From positions 124,001 through 188,000 of the forward strand of contig NZ_MPSB01000002.1 in assembly GCF_001981525.1 (NCBI RefSeq): a stretch of 64,000 bases of DNA. The letters are read 5' to 3'. Numbering within the stretch: position 1 is the first letter of the stretch; every line of letters begins with the position of its first letter. This document shows, in pieces, positions 9,601-17,910 of the stretch. The DNA is from Sphingomonas jeddahensis (GTDB taxonomy: Bacteria; Pseudomonadota; Alphaproteobacteria; Sphingomonadales; Sphingomonadaceae). Below the pieces are notes generated by a model. It had not been told where the DNA came from, did not search any database, and saw only the letters and a program-made list of their open reading frames with translations. The translations under genes were made by a program, and so were the position numbers.

Positions 9601-9981
9601 ATGACGGAACAGTCGCGCTACGACCGGATCGGCGGCGCGGATGGCGTGCGTGCGGTGGTGGAGCGCTTCTATGACTTGATGGAGCATGAGCCGTTCTATG
9701 CCGCGCTGCGGGCGATGCACCAGGCGGACCTTTTCCCGCTGCGCGTGTCGCTCGCCGAGTTCCTGAGCGGATGGCTCGGCGGGCCGCGCATCTGGTTCGA
9801 TGCGCGGCCCGGAGCCTGCATGATGTCGATCCACCGCGACATGGGCATCACTCGCGAGACGGCCTCGTTGTGGGTGCATGCGATGCGCCGCGCGATGGCC
9901 GAGTGCCGCGTCGATCGGACGCTCGGCACGGAGATCCAGCAGGCTTTTCTCCATATGGCAGGCGGGATGATGCGGGAGTGA
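9601..9981 (+). CDS. Group II truncated haemoglobin
   Basis: This is a 126-residue 2-on-2 globin. Group II features are the Tyr at B10 (Tyr24 in RFYDLM), the stretch LAEFLSGWLGGPRIWF, a proximal His candidate at 78 (SIHRDMGI) and the group II Trp at G8 (Trp91 in ASLWVHAM). Such globins bind O2, NO or peroxide and are linked to nitrosative or oxidative stress. The start is the ATG at 9601 (MTEQSRYDRIGG); the frame extends upstream, but the residues there are not globin-like. It stands alone, upstream of the HAD gene. Confidence 0.9.
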   Translation: MTEQSRYDRIGGADGVRAVVERFYDLMEHEPFYAALRAMHQADLFPLRVSLAEFLSGWLGGPRIWFDARPGACMMSIHRDMGITRETASLWVHAMRRAMAECRVDRTLGTEIQQAFLHMAGGMMRE

Positions 9982-10035
9982 TGCGGGCACTCGCCATTTT
10001 GACGCAATCATCCGTGCTCGACATAGGCGCGAATC

Positions 10036-10725
10036 ATGATCGATCCGCCGCAAGCTAGCATCGCCATTTATGATCTAGATCGGACAATCACGAGGCTGCC
10101 GACTTGGACACCGTTTCTAGTGTTTGCAGCTCGGCGTATGCATCCGGCGCGACTTTGGTTGTTGCCGGCGATTGGGGTTGCTGTGGCACGCCGGATTGCG
10201 GGTCTGATGCATCGCGACCGGCTGAAAGAGGCGATGCATCGTTTGTTGCTAGGTCCGGAAGTGCCGGCGGCGAGGCTGTGCGAAGTCTCAGATGAGTTCG
10301 CTGACTGGATCGTCAGCCGTCATCTTCGCCCGGGCGCCGTCGCGCAGCTTGCGGCCGATCGCGCCGAAGGTCGGCGGATCGTCATCGCTACGGCCGCGCA
10401 CCGCTTCTACGCCGAGCCGATCGCCAGGCGACTGGGAGTGGCAGACTTAATAGCCACTGAAGCGAACCACAATCGGGCGGGAGCCCTCCTGCCGGAGCTC
10501 GACGGGCCGAACTGCTATGGCGCGGTGAAGCAGGCGATGATCGCCGCCTGGTTCGCGAGTACGAAACTGGATCGGGCGAACACACACACCCGCTTCTATT
10601 CGGATCATGTCAGCGACCGACCGACCTTCGACTGGGTCGATGAGCCGGTCGCCGTGAACCCGCACGCCAAGCTGCGCACGCTGGCGGCAGCGCGGGGGTG
10701 GCAGGTGGTGGACTGGGGCCGCTAA
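10036..10725 (+). CDS. HAD-IB family phosphatase
   Basis: This is a 229-residue haloacid-dehalogenase-superfamily hydrolase of the SerB/PSPase-like IB group. Motif I is DLDRT (Asp13, Asp15), motif II is ATAAH near residue 118, and the C-terminal FYSDHVSDRPTFDWVDEPVAVNPH carries motifs III and IV and a fixed ending seen in lipid- and capsule-associated members. A stretch of hydrophobic residues at 25-50 could let it associate with the membrane. Its position at the head of an envelope gene cluster suggests it removes phosphate from a lipid or glycerol-phosphate intermediate; that is inference. It overlaps the end of the convergent next gene by four bases. Confidence 0.85.
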   Translation: MIDPPQASIAIYDLDRTITRLPTWTPFLVFAARRMHPARLWLLPAIGVAVARRIAGLMHRDRLKEAMHRLLLGPEVPAARLCEVSDEFADWIVSRHLRPGAVAQLAADRAEGRRIVIATAAHRFYAEPIARRLGVADLIATEANHNRAGALLPELDGPNCYGAVKQAMIAAWFASTKLDRANTHTRFYSDHVSDRPTFDWVDEPVAVNPHAKLRTLAAARGWQVVDWGR

Positions 10726-11870
10726 GCCGCGCCGAACCGCTCGACGATGGCGGCGGCGGCGCGGCGCGAGGCGGGCTGGTCGGTGCGCGAGAAGGTGGCG
10801 GCGAAGGCAGCCTCCTGTGCGGCGCGGTGACGGTCGGGGTCGGTGACGGCGCCATCGAGTGCGGCGGGCAATGCCGCCACCTCGTCGATCACCTCGCCGA
10901 GGCGCCAATGCGCGAAATCGGGATCGGCCGCCCAGGCGACGCCGGCCGCGTTGAGGAAGATCGCCGGGCGCGGCCGCGCAATCCACTCGTAGATCTGGCT
11001 GCTCGCATCGCCGAGATAGATGTCGGCGGCGCGCGTGTAGGTCATGTCCACCGACGCCTCGCTGCCCATGTCGACGTGGATATGGGGCAGGTCTCGGTAT
11101 TGGCGTTCGATGTCGCGCCGCCAGTGGACGATGCGATGCTCGACCGAGGCGTGGAGGCGGCGCTTGGCCAGCATCACGTGCGGCGCGACGATTAGGTTGA
11201 CGCGTGATTGCTGCGCGAACCAGGCGAGCACGTCCTTGCCCATCGTGTACCAGGACGACAGTTTCGGATCGAAATGCGGGTTGTAGAGGACGGTGGGGCG
11301 ATCGTTCGCGAACAGCCGCGTCGGGGGCGCTTCATCGATCGTGTCGAATTTCGGATAGCCAATGATCGCGTGGTTTTCCAGCTTGATGAGGCCGGCGGCG
11401 AGCATCCGATCGCGCACCTTGGCGCCGGAGAGCAGGACGAGATCGAAACCACGCATCACCGGCCGGAAGCCGACCGAGCGGTCGCCAGCGCCGTGCGGGA
11501 TCCAGACGAACCTAGGGCCGGTAAGGCCGAAGCGGTCGCGCAGCAGGAGCGAGGTCGTCTCGGGCACCACGAGCACGTCGAGCGCGGCGAAGGCGGGCAG
11601 ATTCTCGCGCAGAGTGGCGACGCGGCGAAAGGGCGCGACGAAGCGCAGGGTCCGATCGAGCGCCTCGGCGAGACGGCCGATCCTGAGCCGGACGAAATGG
11701 ACCTGCTCGGCGGCGGGGCCGAGCAAGGCGCGGACATGCGCCTCCTGCTCGGGCGAGGAGGTCAGCACCACCGCCTGGACACCAGGAAAGCGCACGATCT
11801 CCGCTATGACGGGCGCGGTGTGGCGGATCTGGTGCAGCGCGTCATGATTGAAGAGGAAGCCGACCTTCAT
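10722..11870 (-). CDS. CDP-glycerol glycerophosphotransferase-like protein (1)
   Basis: The 382-residue protein has the two-domain GT-B-like fold of TagF/TagB enzymes, which add glycerol- or ribitol-phosphate units to a lipid-linked or saccharide acceptor. Family features are WIPHGAGDRSVGF near 140, TVLYNPHFDPKLSSWY near 200, NLIVAPHV near 230, and the nucleotide-site region DMGSEASVDMTYTRAADIYLGDASSQIYEW at 265-295. There is no signal peptide, so it acts at the cytoplasmic membrane face. It follows its paralogue with an ATGA overlap, so the two are translated together. Confidence 0.8.
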   Translation of the reverse strand: MKVGFLFNHDALHQIRHTAPVIAEIVRFPGVQAVVLTSSPEQEAHVRALLGPAAEQVHFVRLRIGRLAEALDRTLRFVAPFRRVATLRENLPAFAALDVLVVPETTSLLLRDRFGLTGPRFVWIPHGAGDRSVGFRPVMRGFDLVLLSGAKVRDRMLAAGLIKLENHAIIGYPKFDTIDEAPPTRLFANDRPTVLYNPHFDPKLSSWYTMGKDVLAWFAQQSRVNLIVAPHVMLAKRRLHASVEHRIVHWRRDIERQYRDLPHIHVDMGSEASVDMTYTRAADIYLGDASSQIYEWIARPRPAIFLNAAGVAWAADPDFAHWRLGEVIDEVAALPAALDGAVTDPDRHRAAQEAAFAATFSRTDQPASRRAAAAIVERFGAA

Positions 11871-12994
11871 GCCCGCGCCTCCTTGGTGAGGAAGGCGATC
11901 ACGGCCTCGACGGCACGGGATGCCGCGCCGGGGGTAGTGTCACCGAGGCTTGCCGCCGCCATCGCCGCCTGCCGTTCGCGATAGAGCGCGTGGCGCGCCG
12001 GCGCGGCACGGATCACGTCCATCAGGTCGGCGGGATCGTCCACCACATCGCCCAAGTGCCAATGCGCGAAGCTGGGATCGTCGCGCCAGTCGATCCCGTG
12101 CGCGTTGAGGAAGACGCAGGGGCGCGGGACGGTGAGGAATTCATACACCTGGCTGCTGACGTCGCCGACATAGATGTCCGCCGCGGCGGCATAGCTCATG
12201 TCGACCGAGCGATCGGAGCCTGGATCGACCAGCACGTTGCCGGTGCTGCGCGCGCGCCAGCGCACCCGCAGCGCCTCGCTGCGGCGGCGGAACAGCTTCA
12301 CATGCGGGGCGACGATCAGGTTCATCGACCGGTCCGCAGCGAAGCCGGCGAGCATCGGTTCGATGAAGCGGTGCCACGATGTCAGCTTCGGTTCCTTGTG
12401 CGCATTGTACAGCACGGTCGCGCGCGGCGCGTCGAAGGGCAGCGCGGTGGTGCGCGCGATCCGATCCGCCGTGTCGAGTTTCACCGACCCGGTCAGCGCA
12501 TAGCCGCCGTCGCGGATCATGCCGGCATCCAGCATGCGCGCCGCCGTCTTCTCCCCGGCGAGCAGCACCAGATCGAAGATGGCGATCTCGGGTACGAAGC
12601 CGCGCGCTCGATCGCCGACGCCGTGCGGATAATAGATCAGCTTGGGCCTTGTGATGCCCAGGCGGCGAAGCGCCGCCGCCGTGTCTTCGACGGCGATGAT
12701 CGCGTCATAGCCGTTCAGCTCCGCGATGTTGTCGCGCATCACCAGCGTCTTGAACATGCCCAGGCGTCCCAACCCGCGCTGCAAGGCGCGGGTCAGCGGC
12801 GATTTGTGCAACGCGCGCGACTCGATCGCTGGGCCGCCCCAGGCCTGCGCGATACGTGCAAGATGATGCGGCGTTTCGGGATCGTTGTAGTAATCGACCA
12901 CTGTCCAGCCGGTGCGGCGCGCCAGTTCGTGCGCGATCCCTGCGCCGTGGTAGCACTGATAGGCTTCTGCGATATAAAGGAAGGCGATCCGCAT
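11867..12994 (-). CDS. CDP-glycerol glycerophosphotransferase-like protein (2)
   Basis: This 375-residue paralogue of the next gene shares YYPHGVGDRARGF, ATVLYNAHKEPKLTSWH, NLIVAPHVKLF and DPGSDRSVDMSYAAAADIYVGDVSSQVYEF. The start at 12994 gives MRIAFLYIAEAYQCYHGAG, which matches the beginning of the paralogue; the frame upstream is antisense to the flippase. A pair of different transferases often means a primase and a polymerase, or alternation of two units, but the donor cannot be told from sequence. It is divergent from the flippase with only 40 bases between them. Confidence 0.8.
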   Translation of the reverse strand: MRIAFLYIAEAYQCYHGAGIAHELARRTGWTVVDYYNDPETPHHLARIAQAWGGPAIESRALHKSPLTRALQRGLGRLGMFKTLVMRDNIAELNGYDAIIAVEDTAAALRRLGITRPKLIYYPHGVGDRARGFVPEIAIFDLVLLAGEKTAARMLDAGMIRDGGYALTGSVKLDTADRIARTTALPFDAPRATVLYNAHKEPKLTSWHRFIEPMLAGFAADRSMNLIVAPHVKLFRRRSEALRVRWRARSTGNVLVDPGSDRSVDMSYAAAADIYVGDVSSQVYEFLTVPRPCVFLNAHGIDWRDDPSFAHWHLGDVVDDPADLMDVIRAAPARHALYRERQAAMAAASLGDTTPGAASRAVEAVIAFLTKEARA

Positions 12995-13034
12995 CCGCCT
13001 GCCCCATAGCGCGGCCGCGATTGGAAGATAGCCG

Positions 13035-14342
13035 TTGACGCCCCCCACAGACGCAATCACCCCATTTCGCCGCGCGCTGCGCAATGTCGGCTGGCTGCTG
13101 ACCGGCAAGGGCCTCGCCGCGGTGCTGAGCATCGTCTATCTGGCGCTCGCCACCCGCTCACTCGGCGTGCAGCAGTTCGGCCTGTTCACGCTGATCCTCA
13201 GCACCGCGCAGGCGGTATCGACGCTGGTCGCCTCGGACACGTGGCAGATCGTGGTGCGGTTCGGCATGCCGCATCGCGAGGCGGGACGGCAGGATTCGCT
13301 GGGGCGGCTGATCTGTTTCTGCCTGGCGCTGGACGTAGGCGGGGCGCTGATCGGCATTGGGATCGCGGGCGTGGCGCTGTGGCTGATGCAGGGGCATTTC
13401 GGCTGGTCGGCGACGCTGGTGCGTGAAGCCTTTGCTTTTTCGGTCGTGCTGCTGCTGTCGGTGCGATCGACCGCGGTCGGCGTGCTTCGCCTGCACGATC
13501 GCTTCGCGCTGGGCGCCGGCGCGGATTCGGTGACGTCGATCGTGCGGTTCACCGGCGCGGTTATCGCGGTGTGGCAGCAGGCGACGCTGACCGGTTTCCT
13601 GCTCGCCTGGGCGGCGGCCGAGGTGCTGACCGCCTTGGGTTACTGGATCGCGGCGCTGCGGGTGGCGCCGGGCACGATGCGGGGCTGGCGTGGCGCAATG
13701 GCGGCGTCGCGGGAGAATGCCGGTATCTGGCAGTTCACCTTCGTCACCAATCTGAACGCAACGCTGAACGCCGCCAGCCGGCAGTTCGTCGTCGTGCTGG
13801 TCGGCTTGCTGACCGGGGCGGCGGCGGCGGGCAATTACCGGCTGGCCTATCAGCTTAGCCAGTCGCTGGTGCGGCTGGCGGACATGTTCGCGCGCGGTGT
13901 CTTTCCCGAAGTGACCCGCGCGCATGCCGCGGCGCGGATGGGTGAGTTGCGCACGCTGATGCGACAGTCCGCGCGGCTGGCGGTCGGCGTCGGGCTGGCG
14001 ACGTGCCTGCTCGTGCCGCTGCTGGGCTGGCCGGCGCTCCATCTGATCGCGGGCGAGGCGTATCTGGGTGCCTATCCGATCCTGATCCTGCTCGGCCTTG
14101 CCGCGGGGCTCGACATCATGGCGGTGGGGTTCGAGCCGGTGCTGCTGGGCACGGGCCATGCCACGCGAGCGTTGCGCATCCGCGTGGCGGCGGTGGTGGT
14201 GCTGTTCGGCGGGGTGGTCCTGCTGATGCCGAGTTTCGGGGTAATGGGCGCCGGCGCAGCGTCGCTGATCGCCTCCGCCGTGGCGCTGATCGCGTTGGTG
14301 CGCAGTGCTTATGTGGTGACGCGGTTGGGCGAGCGAGGGTGA
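13035..14342 (+). CDS. Lipopolysaccharide/polysaccharide flippase, Wzx (MATE/MOP) type
   Basis: This 435-residue membrane protein has about 12 hydrophobic helices and the start typical of Wzx-like flippases: FRRALRNVGWLLTGKGLAAV, then YLALATRSLGVQQFGLF. Such proteins turn lipid-linked saccharides from the inner to the outer leaflet of the cytoplasmic membrane. The start is the TTG at 13035, chosen because it is the only initiator ahead of the conserved N-terminus. Its neighbours, two glycerophosphotransferase-like genes, suggest it moves a phosphate-containing lipid-linked chain. Confidence 0.85.
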   Translation: MTPPTDAITPFRRALRNVGWLLTGKGLAAVLSIVYLALATRSLGVQQFGLFTLILSTAQAVSTLVASDTWQIVVRFGMPHREAGRQDSLGRLICFCLALDVGGALIGIGIAGVALWLMQGHFGWSATLVREAFAFSVVLLLSVRSTAVGVLRLHDRFALGAGADSVTSIVRFTGAVIAVWQQATLTGFLLAWAAAEVLTALGYWIAALRVAPGTMRGWRGAMAASRENAGIWQFTFVTNLNATLNAASRQFVVVLVGLLTGAAAAGNYRLAYQLSQSLVRLADMFARGVFPEVTRAHAAARMGELRTLMRQSARLAVGVGLATCLLVPLLGWPALHLIAGEAYLGAYPILILLGLAAGLDIMAVGFEPVLLGTGHATRALRIRVAAVVVLFGGVVLLMPSFGVMGAGAASLIASAVALIALVRSAYVVTRLGERG

Positions 14343-14586
14343 GCCAGCCGCTGGATTGAATCAGGTCGCAAGGGAGAGGCGGCGGTTTGATCTCGGGCGT
14401 TCCGCCTCTCGCCCCCGCCGTTCACGCTTCGCACTGCCACCTCCCCCTCGCGCGGAGGATGAAGTTTGCGGCCAGAAAGGGTCCGTTTCATCTTCGGCGA
14501 CGGACTGGTCGCAATTTCGCCGCATCTGCTGGCAATTAGCCGATGATCCACATAAATCCTCTTTGTGACAGGTTCGTGAGGGCGTC

Positions 14587-15633
14587 GTGACAATTCATGT
14601 TCAAATGGGCGCCGCTCTCCATCCCAAGATGGGCGTGGGCGCGGATCTGCTCCACGGCCTGCGCCCGTCACGAGTGGCGCCGGTGCCCAGCCCGTCGTTC
14701 CGTTTCGCTACGGGCGCGGCACGGGTCGGGATCATCAGCAATCCGCGCAGCCGCCGCAACTGGACGGTCGATCTGGAGCTCAAGATCGGCCCGGGCGTGC
14801 TGGCCGCGGCGCCGACCACCAATGCGCAGTTGGTCGAGACGCTGCAGTCTTTTGCCAAGCACCGGCTGGAACTGCTGGTGATCGATGGCGGCGACGGCAC
14901 CGTGCGCGACGTGTTGAGCGCCGCGGCCGCGATTTATGGCGACAACCTGCCGCCGCTGGCGCTGCTGCCGTCGGGCAAGACCAATGCGCTGGCCTTAGAC
15001 CTCGGCATTCCGCTGGGCTGGTCGCTGGAGGATGCCGTGACCGCGCACAGCACCGGCCGGGTCCAGACGCGCGCGCCGATCGACGTTCGCCGCGACGACG
15101 GGGATGGTCCGCTGCGCGGATTCATCTTCGGGGCCGGCGGTTTCGTGCTGGCGACCGAACTGGCGCAGGGAACGCACCGCTTCGGCGCAATCGACGGGCT
15201 TGCGGTGGGATTATCGCTGGTCGGCGCGATCGCGCAAACGTGCTTTGGCGGATCAGCCAATCGCTGGCGCGCGGGTGAGCGGGTCGAGATTTTCAACCAC
15301 GCCACGGGCGAAACCAGCGTTCGCGAGCTATACCTGCTGCTCGGCTCCACGCTGCAGCGGCTGCCGCTGGGCATCAAGCCGCTGGGCACGACGAGCAGCG
15401 GCCTGGACGTGCTGGCGGTCGATTCGCCGCCGCGGATGCTGCCGGTAGCCGCCGCCGCAGTCGTGATGGGCAAGGAAGGTTCATGGCTGGAGCGGATGGG
15501 CTATCACCATGGCCACGACATCCCGCCGGTGCGGCTGACGCTGAAACGCGGCTTCATCCTTGACGGCGAGCTGTTCCCTGGCGGCACGATCGACGTACGC
15601 ACGGGCGCGCCAATCCGGTTCGTGACGCCGTGA
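14587..15633 (+). CDS. Diacylglycerol kinase catalytic-domain protein (DagK/YegS type)
   Basis: The 348-residue protein belongs to the lipid/sphingoid kinase family. It has the nucleotide-binding signature VIDGGDGTVRDVL (GGDGT at 101-105), LPSGKTNALALDLGI near 125, and a C-terminal half with FIFGAGGFVLA and a DGELF motif near the end. The usual SNPxSG start is varied (ISNPRSRRN at 50-58). It should phosphorylate diacylglycerol or a related lipid to the phosphatidate. It starts at a GTG and overlaps the next gene by four bases, so it is translationally coupled to the Tam41-like gene. Confidence 0.82.
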   Translation: MTIHVQMGAALHPKMGVGADLLHGLRPSRVAPVPSPSFRFATGAARVGIISNPRSRRNWTVDLELKIGPGVLAAAPTTNAQLVETLQSFAKHRLELLVIDGGDGTVRDVLSAAAAIYGDNLPPLALLPSGKTNALALDLGIPLGWSLEDAVTAHSTGRVQTRAPIDVRRDDGDGPLRGFIFGAGGFVLATELAQGTHRFGAIDGLAVGLSLVGAIAQTCFGGSANRWRAGERVEIFNHATGETSVRELYLLLGSTLQRLPLGIKPLGTTSSGLDVLAVDSPPRMLPVAAAAVVMGKEGSWLERMGYHHGHDIPPVRLTLKRGFILDGELFPGGTIDVRTGAPIRFVTP

Positions 15634-16535
15634 CCGCACTAACGAGTTTCATCGCTGGCGAGCTGAATCGCCCGGTGCCGCCTGAGGTGGTGCATGCCGG
15701 GCGCGTGATAGCCGGGCGGCTCGGCGGGGTGGCGGTGCTGTTCTACGGCTCCGTGCTGCGCACCGGAGATCTTGACGGCTTGCTCGATTTCTACGTGCTG
15801 CGCGACGGCAGCCAGGCAGGCGGCGCGATCGGCCGGCTGCTGTGGCCGGACGTCAGCTATCATGAGGTCAACATCGGCGGCGAGCTGATCCGCGCCAAGG
15901 TGGCTTCCATGCCGCTGGAAACGTTTCAGCGCGCGGCGAGCGGCACGACGCTCGACACGACGATCTGGGCGCGCTTCGTCCAGCCTGCGGCGTTGGTGTG
16001 GGCCAAGGGCGCCGTGGCCCGGCAGCGGACAATCGACGCGGTGGCCACCGCCGCCGTGACGGCGGCGAGCTTTGCCGCGCTGCATGGTCCCGAGCAGGGC
16101 GATGCCAATGCCTTCTGGCGCGCCTTGTTCCGCGCAACCTATGCCGCAGAGCTGCGCGTCGAGGCGCCGGGACGCGAGGACCAGATCCTGAGCTACGATC
16201 GGGCCCGCTATGACACGCTGCTGCCGCTGGCCTGGCATGCGGCCGGCGTGGACTTCGCCATGGGTGAGAACACGCTCTCTCCGCGGCTTTCTGACGAGCG
16301 GGTGATTGAACTCGCCAATGCTTGGTTGACCCTGGAGAATGCCGGCAAGCGGCTCAACCTCGCGCGGTTGCTGAAGGCAGCATTCACCTTCAACGGCGCA
16401 ACGCGCTATGCGGCCTGGAAGATCGAGCGGCACACGGGCCTGCGCGTGCCGGTGACGCCGTTTCGGGAACGACACCCGATCATGGCCGCGCCGGGCGTGC
16501 TGTGGCAATTGTGGCGGCACATGGTGCTGCGGTGA
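15630..16535 (+). CDS. Uncharacterised protein resembling Tam41 phosphatidate cytidylyltransferases
   Basis: I recognise no standard bacterial family from memory, but the 301-residue layout resembles Tam41, the mitochondrial CDP-DAG synthase. It has a nucleotidyltransferase-like FYGS at 38-41 followed by LLDFYVL at 51-57, then GGELIRAKVASMP at 83-95, comparable to the Tam41 segment around 'IKYGVVS', and TTIWARFVQPAALVWAKG at 110-127, comparable to 'LYIAGRLQKPV'. Tam41 converts phosphatidate and CTP to CDP-diacylglycerol. It lies directly between a lipid kinase that would make phosphatidate and a nucleotidyltransferase, which fits. This is a motif-level comparison made by eye; profile searches would decide. 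Confidence 0.5.
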   Translation: MTALTSFIAGELNRPVPPEVVHAGRVIAGRLGGVAVLFYGSVLRTGDLDGLLDFYVLRDGSQAGGAIGRLLWPDVSYHEVNIGGELIRAKVASMPLETFQRAASGTTLDTTIWARFVQPAALVWAKGAVARQRTIDAVATAAVTAASFAALHGPEQGDANAFWRALFRATYAAELRVEAPGREDQILSYDRARYDTLLPLAWHAAGVDFAMGENTLSPRLSDERVIELANAWLTLENAGKRLNLARLLKAAFTFNGATRYAAWKIERHTGLRVPVTPFRERHPIMAAPGVLWQLWRHMVLR

Positions 16536-17290
16536 TGCCGAATGCGTTGGTGCTGGCGGGATCGCGCGGCGGCACCGATCCGGTCGCGGATTATGCCGGG
16601 GTGTCCGACAAGGCGCTGATTCCGCTGGGCGGGCAGACGATGCTCGCGCGGGTGATCGGGGCATTGCACGAGGCCGGGATCGGGCGGGTAGCGGTGGCCG
16701 CCAATGCACCCGCGGTGGTGGCTGAGGCGAGGCAGCATGGGGCGCAACCCCTCGCTGCTGCCGCAGGGCCGAGCGCCAGCACCGCCGACGCGCTGGCGAT
16801 GCTTGGCGCGCCGCTGCTCGTCACCACTGCGGATCATGCCTTGTTACGCGCGGATTGGGTGCGCGACTTCGTGGCGCGGGTGCCGACGGGCGCGGACGTG
16901 GCGGTGCTGCTGGCACGGTGCGAGGCGATCGAGCGAGCGGCACCGGGTTCGCGGCGCACCTATCTTCGCTTTGCCGATGGCAATTGGTCCGGCTGCAACC
17001 TTTTCCTGTTGGCGACGCCGAAGGCCGAAGCCGCGGTGCGGCTGTGGCAATCGGTGGAGCGCGATCGCAAGCGGCCGTGGCGGATTGTGGGGCGGTTGGG
17101 GCCGGGGCTGCTGCTGCGCTATCTGTTCGGTCGCCTGTCGCTGGCGGAGGCGATCGCTAGTCTGGGCCGGCGGGTGGGCGTGACCGCGGTAGTAATCGAG
17201 GCAAGCGACGGGCTGGCTGCGGTGGACGTCGACAAGCCGTCTGACCTCGATTTCGTGCGGGAACGGGCAGAATTGGACGCTTTGGGGTGA
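16535..17290 (+). CDS. MobA-like NTP transferase domain protein
   Basis: This 251-residue cytoplasmic nucleotidyltransferase has the Rossmann-like start NALVLAGSRGG, a conserved Lys in VSDKALIPLGGQTM, LLVTTADHALL with a metal-binding Asp, and a C-terminal VDVDKPSDLDFV, the ending common in MobA-, GlmU- and IspD-related enzymes. The substrate is unknown; making a CDP- or NDP-activated alcohol or sugar for the same lipid pathway is a reasonable guess from position. The start ATG overlaps the preceding stop (TGATG), so the last three genes of the cluster form one coupled operon. Confidence 0.75.
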   Translation: MPNALVLAGSRGGTDPVADYAGVSDKALIPLGGQTMLARVIGALHEAGIGRVAVAANAPAVVAEARQHGAQPLAAAAGPSASTADALAMLGAPLLVTTADHALLRADWVRDFVARVPTGADVAVLLARCEAIERAAPGSRRTYLRFADGNWSGCNLFLLATPKAEAAVRLWQSVERDRKRPWRIVGRLGPGLLLRYLFGRLSLAEAIASLGRRVGVTAVVIEASDGLAAVDVDKPSDLDFVRERAELDALG

Positions 17291-17340
17291 ACTGAACCGG
17301 GCCGCGGCTGTTCTGACAGGGACACAGCGAGCGAGGCCCT

Positions 17341-17910
17341 ATGTCGATGATTACCGAGCGGGCCGAGGCCTTGCATCACACGGCGGGACGCGAAAGCGGC
17401 AAACGCGTCGCCGCAACGCCGATCGCCACCCTCCCCTTGCAGCTGACGATCAACGGCGAAGAGCGCGCGCTCCAGGTCGAGCCGTGGACCACGCTGCTCG
17501 ACCTGCTCCGCGAGAAGCTCGACCTCACCGGATCGAAAAAGGGATGCGACCATGGTCAGTGCGGCGCGTGTACCGTCCTGATCGATGGGAAGCGGATCAA
17601 TTCCTGCTTGAAGCTGGCGGTGACGCTGGACGGTGCCGAGATCACCACGATCGAGGGGCTGGGGCAGCCCGGCAACCTTCATCAGCTGCAGGCCGCATTC
17701 ATCGAGCATGACGCCTTCCAGTGCGGCTATTGCACGCCGGGGCAGATCTGCTCCGCGCAGGGGCTGATCAACGAAGGCCATGCGCACAGCCGCGCGGAGG
17801 TGCGCGAGCAGATGAGCGGCAATTTGTGCCGCTGCGGCGCCTACACCAACATCGCCGACGCAGTGATCGAGGTGCTCGATCGTCGGGCGAACGGGGAGAA
17901 GCAGGAATGA
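17341..17910 (+). CDS. paoA: Aldehyde oxidoreductase, 2Fe-2S subunit (PaoA type)
   Basis: This is the small subunit of a xanthine-oxidase-family molybdoenzyme that oxidises aromatic aldehydes. It is 189 residues long. The plant-ferredoxin-like cluster uses Cys69, 74, 77 and 89; the second cluster uses Cys128, 131, 163 and 165 (CGYC and CRC). It begins with a polar stretch without a recognisable Tat signal, unlike E. coli PaoA. It overlaps the next gene by four bases (ATGA). Confidence 0.92.
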   Translation: MSMITERAEALHHTAGRESGKRVAATPIATLPLQLTINGEERALQVEPWTTLLDLLREKLDLTGSKKGCDHGQCGACTVLIDGKRINSCLKLAVTLDGAEITTIEGLGQPGNLHQLQAAFIEHDAFQCGYCTPGQICSAQGLINEGHAHSRAEVREQMSGNLCRCGAYTNIADAVIEVLDRRANGEKQE

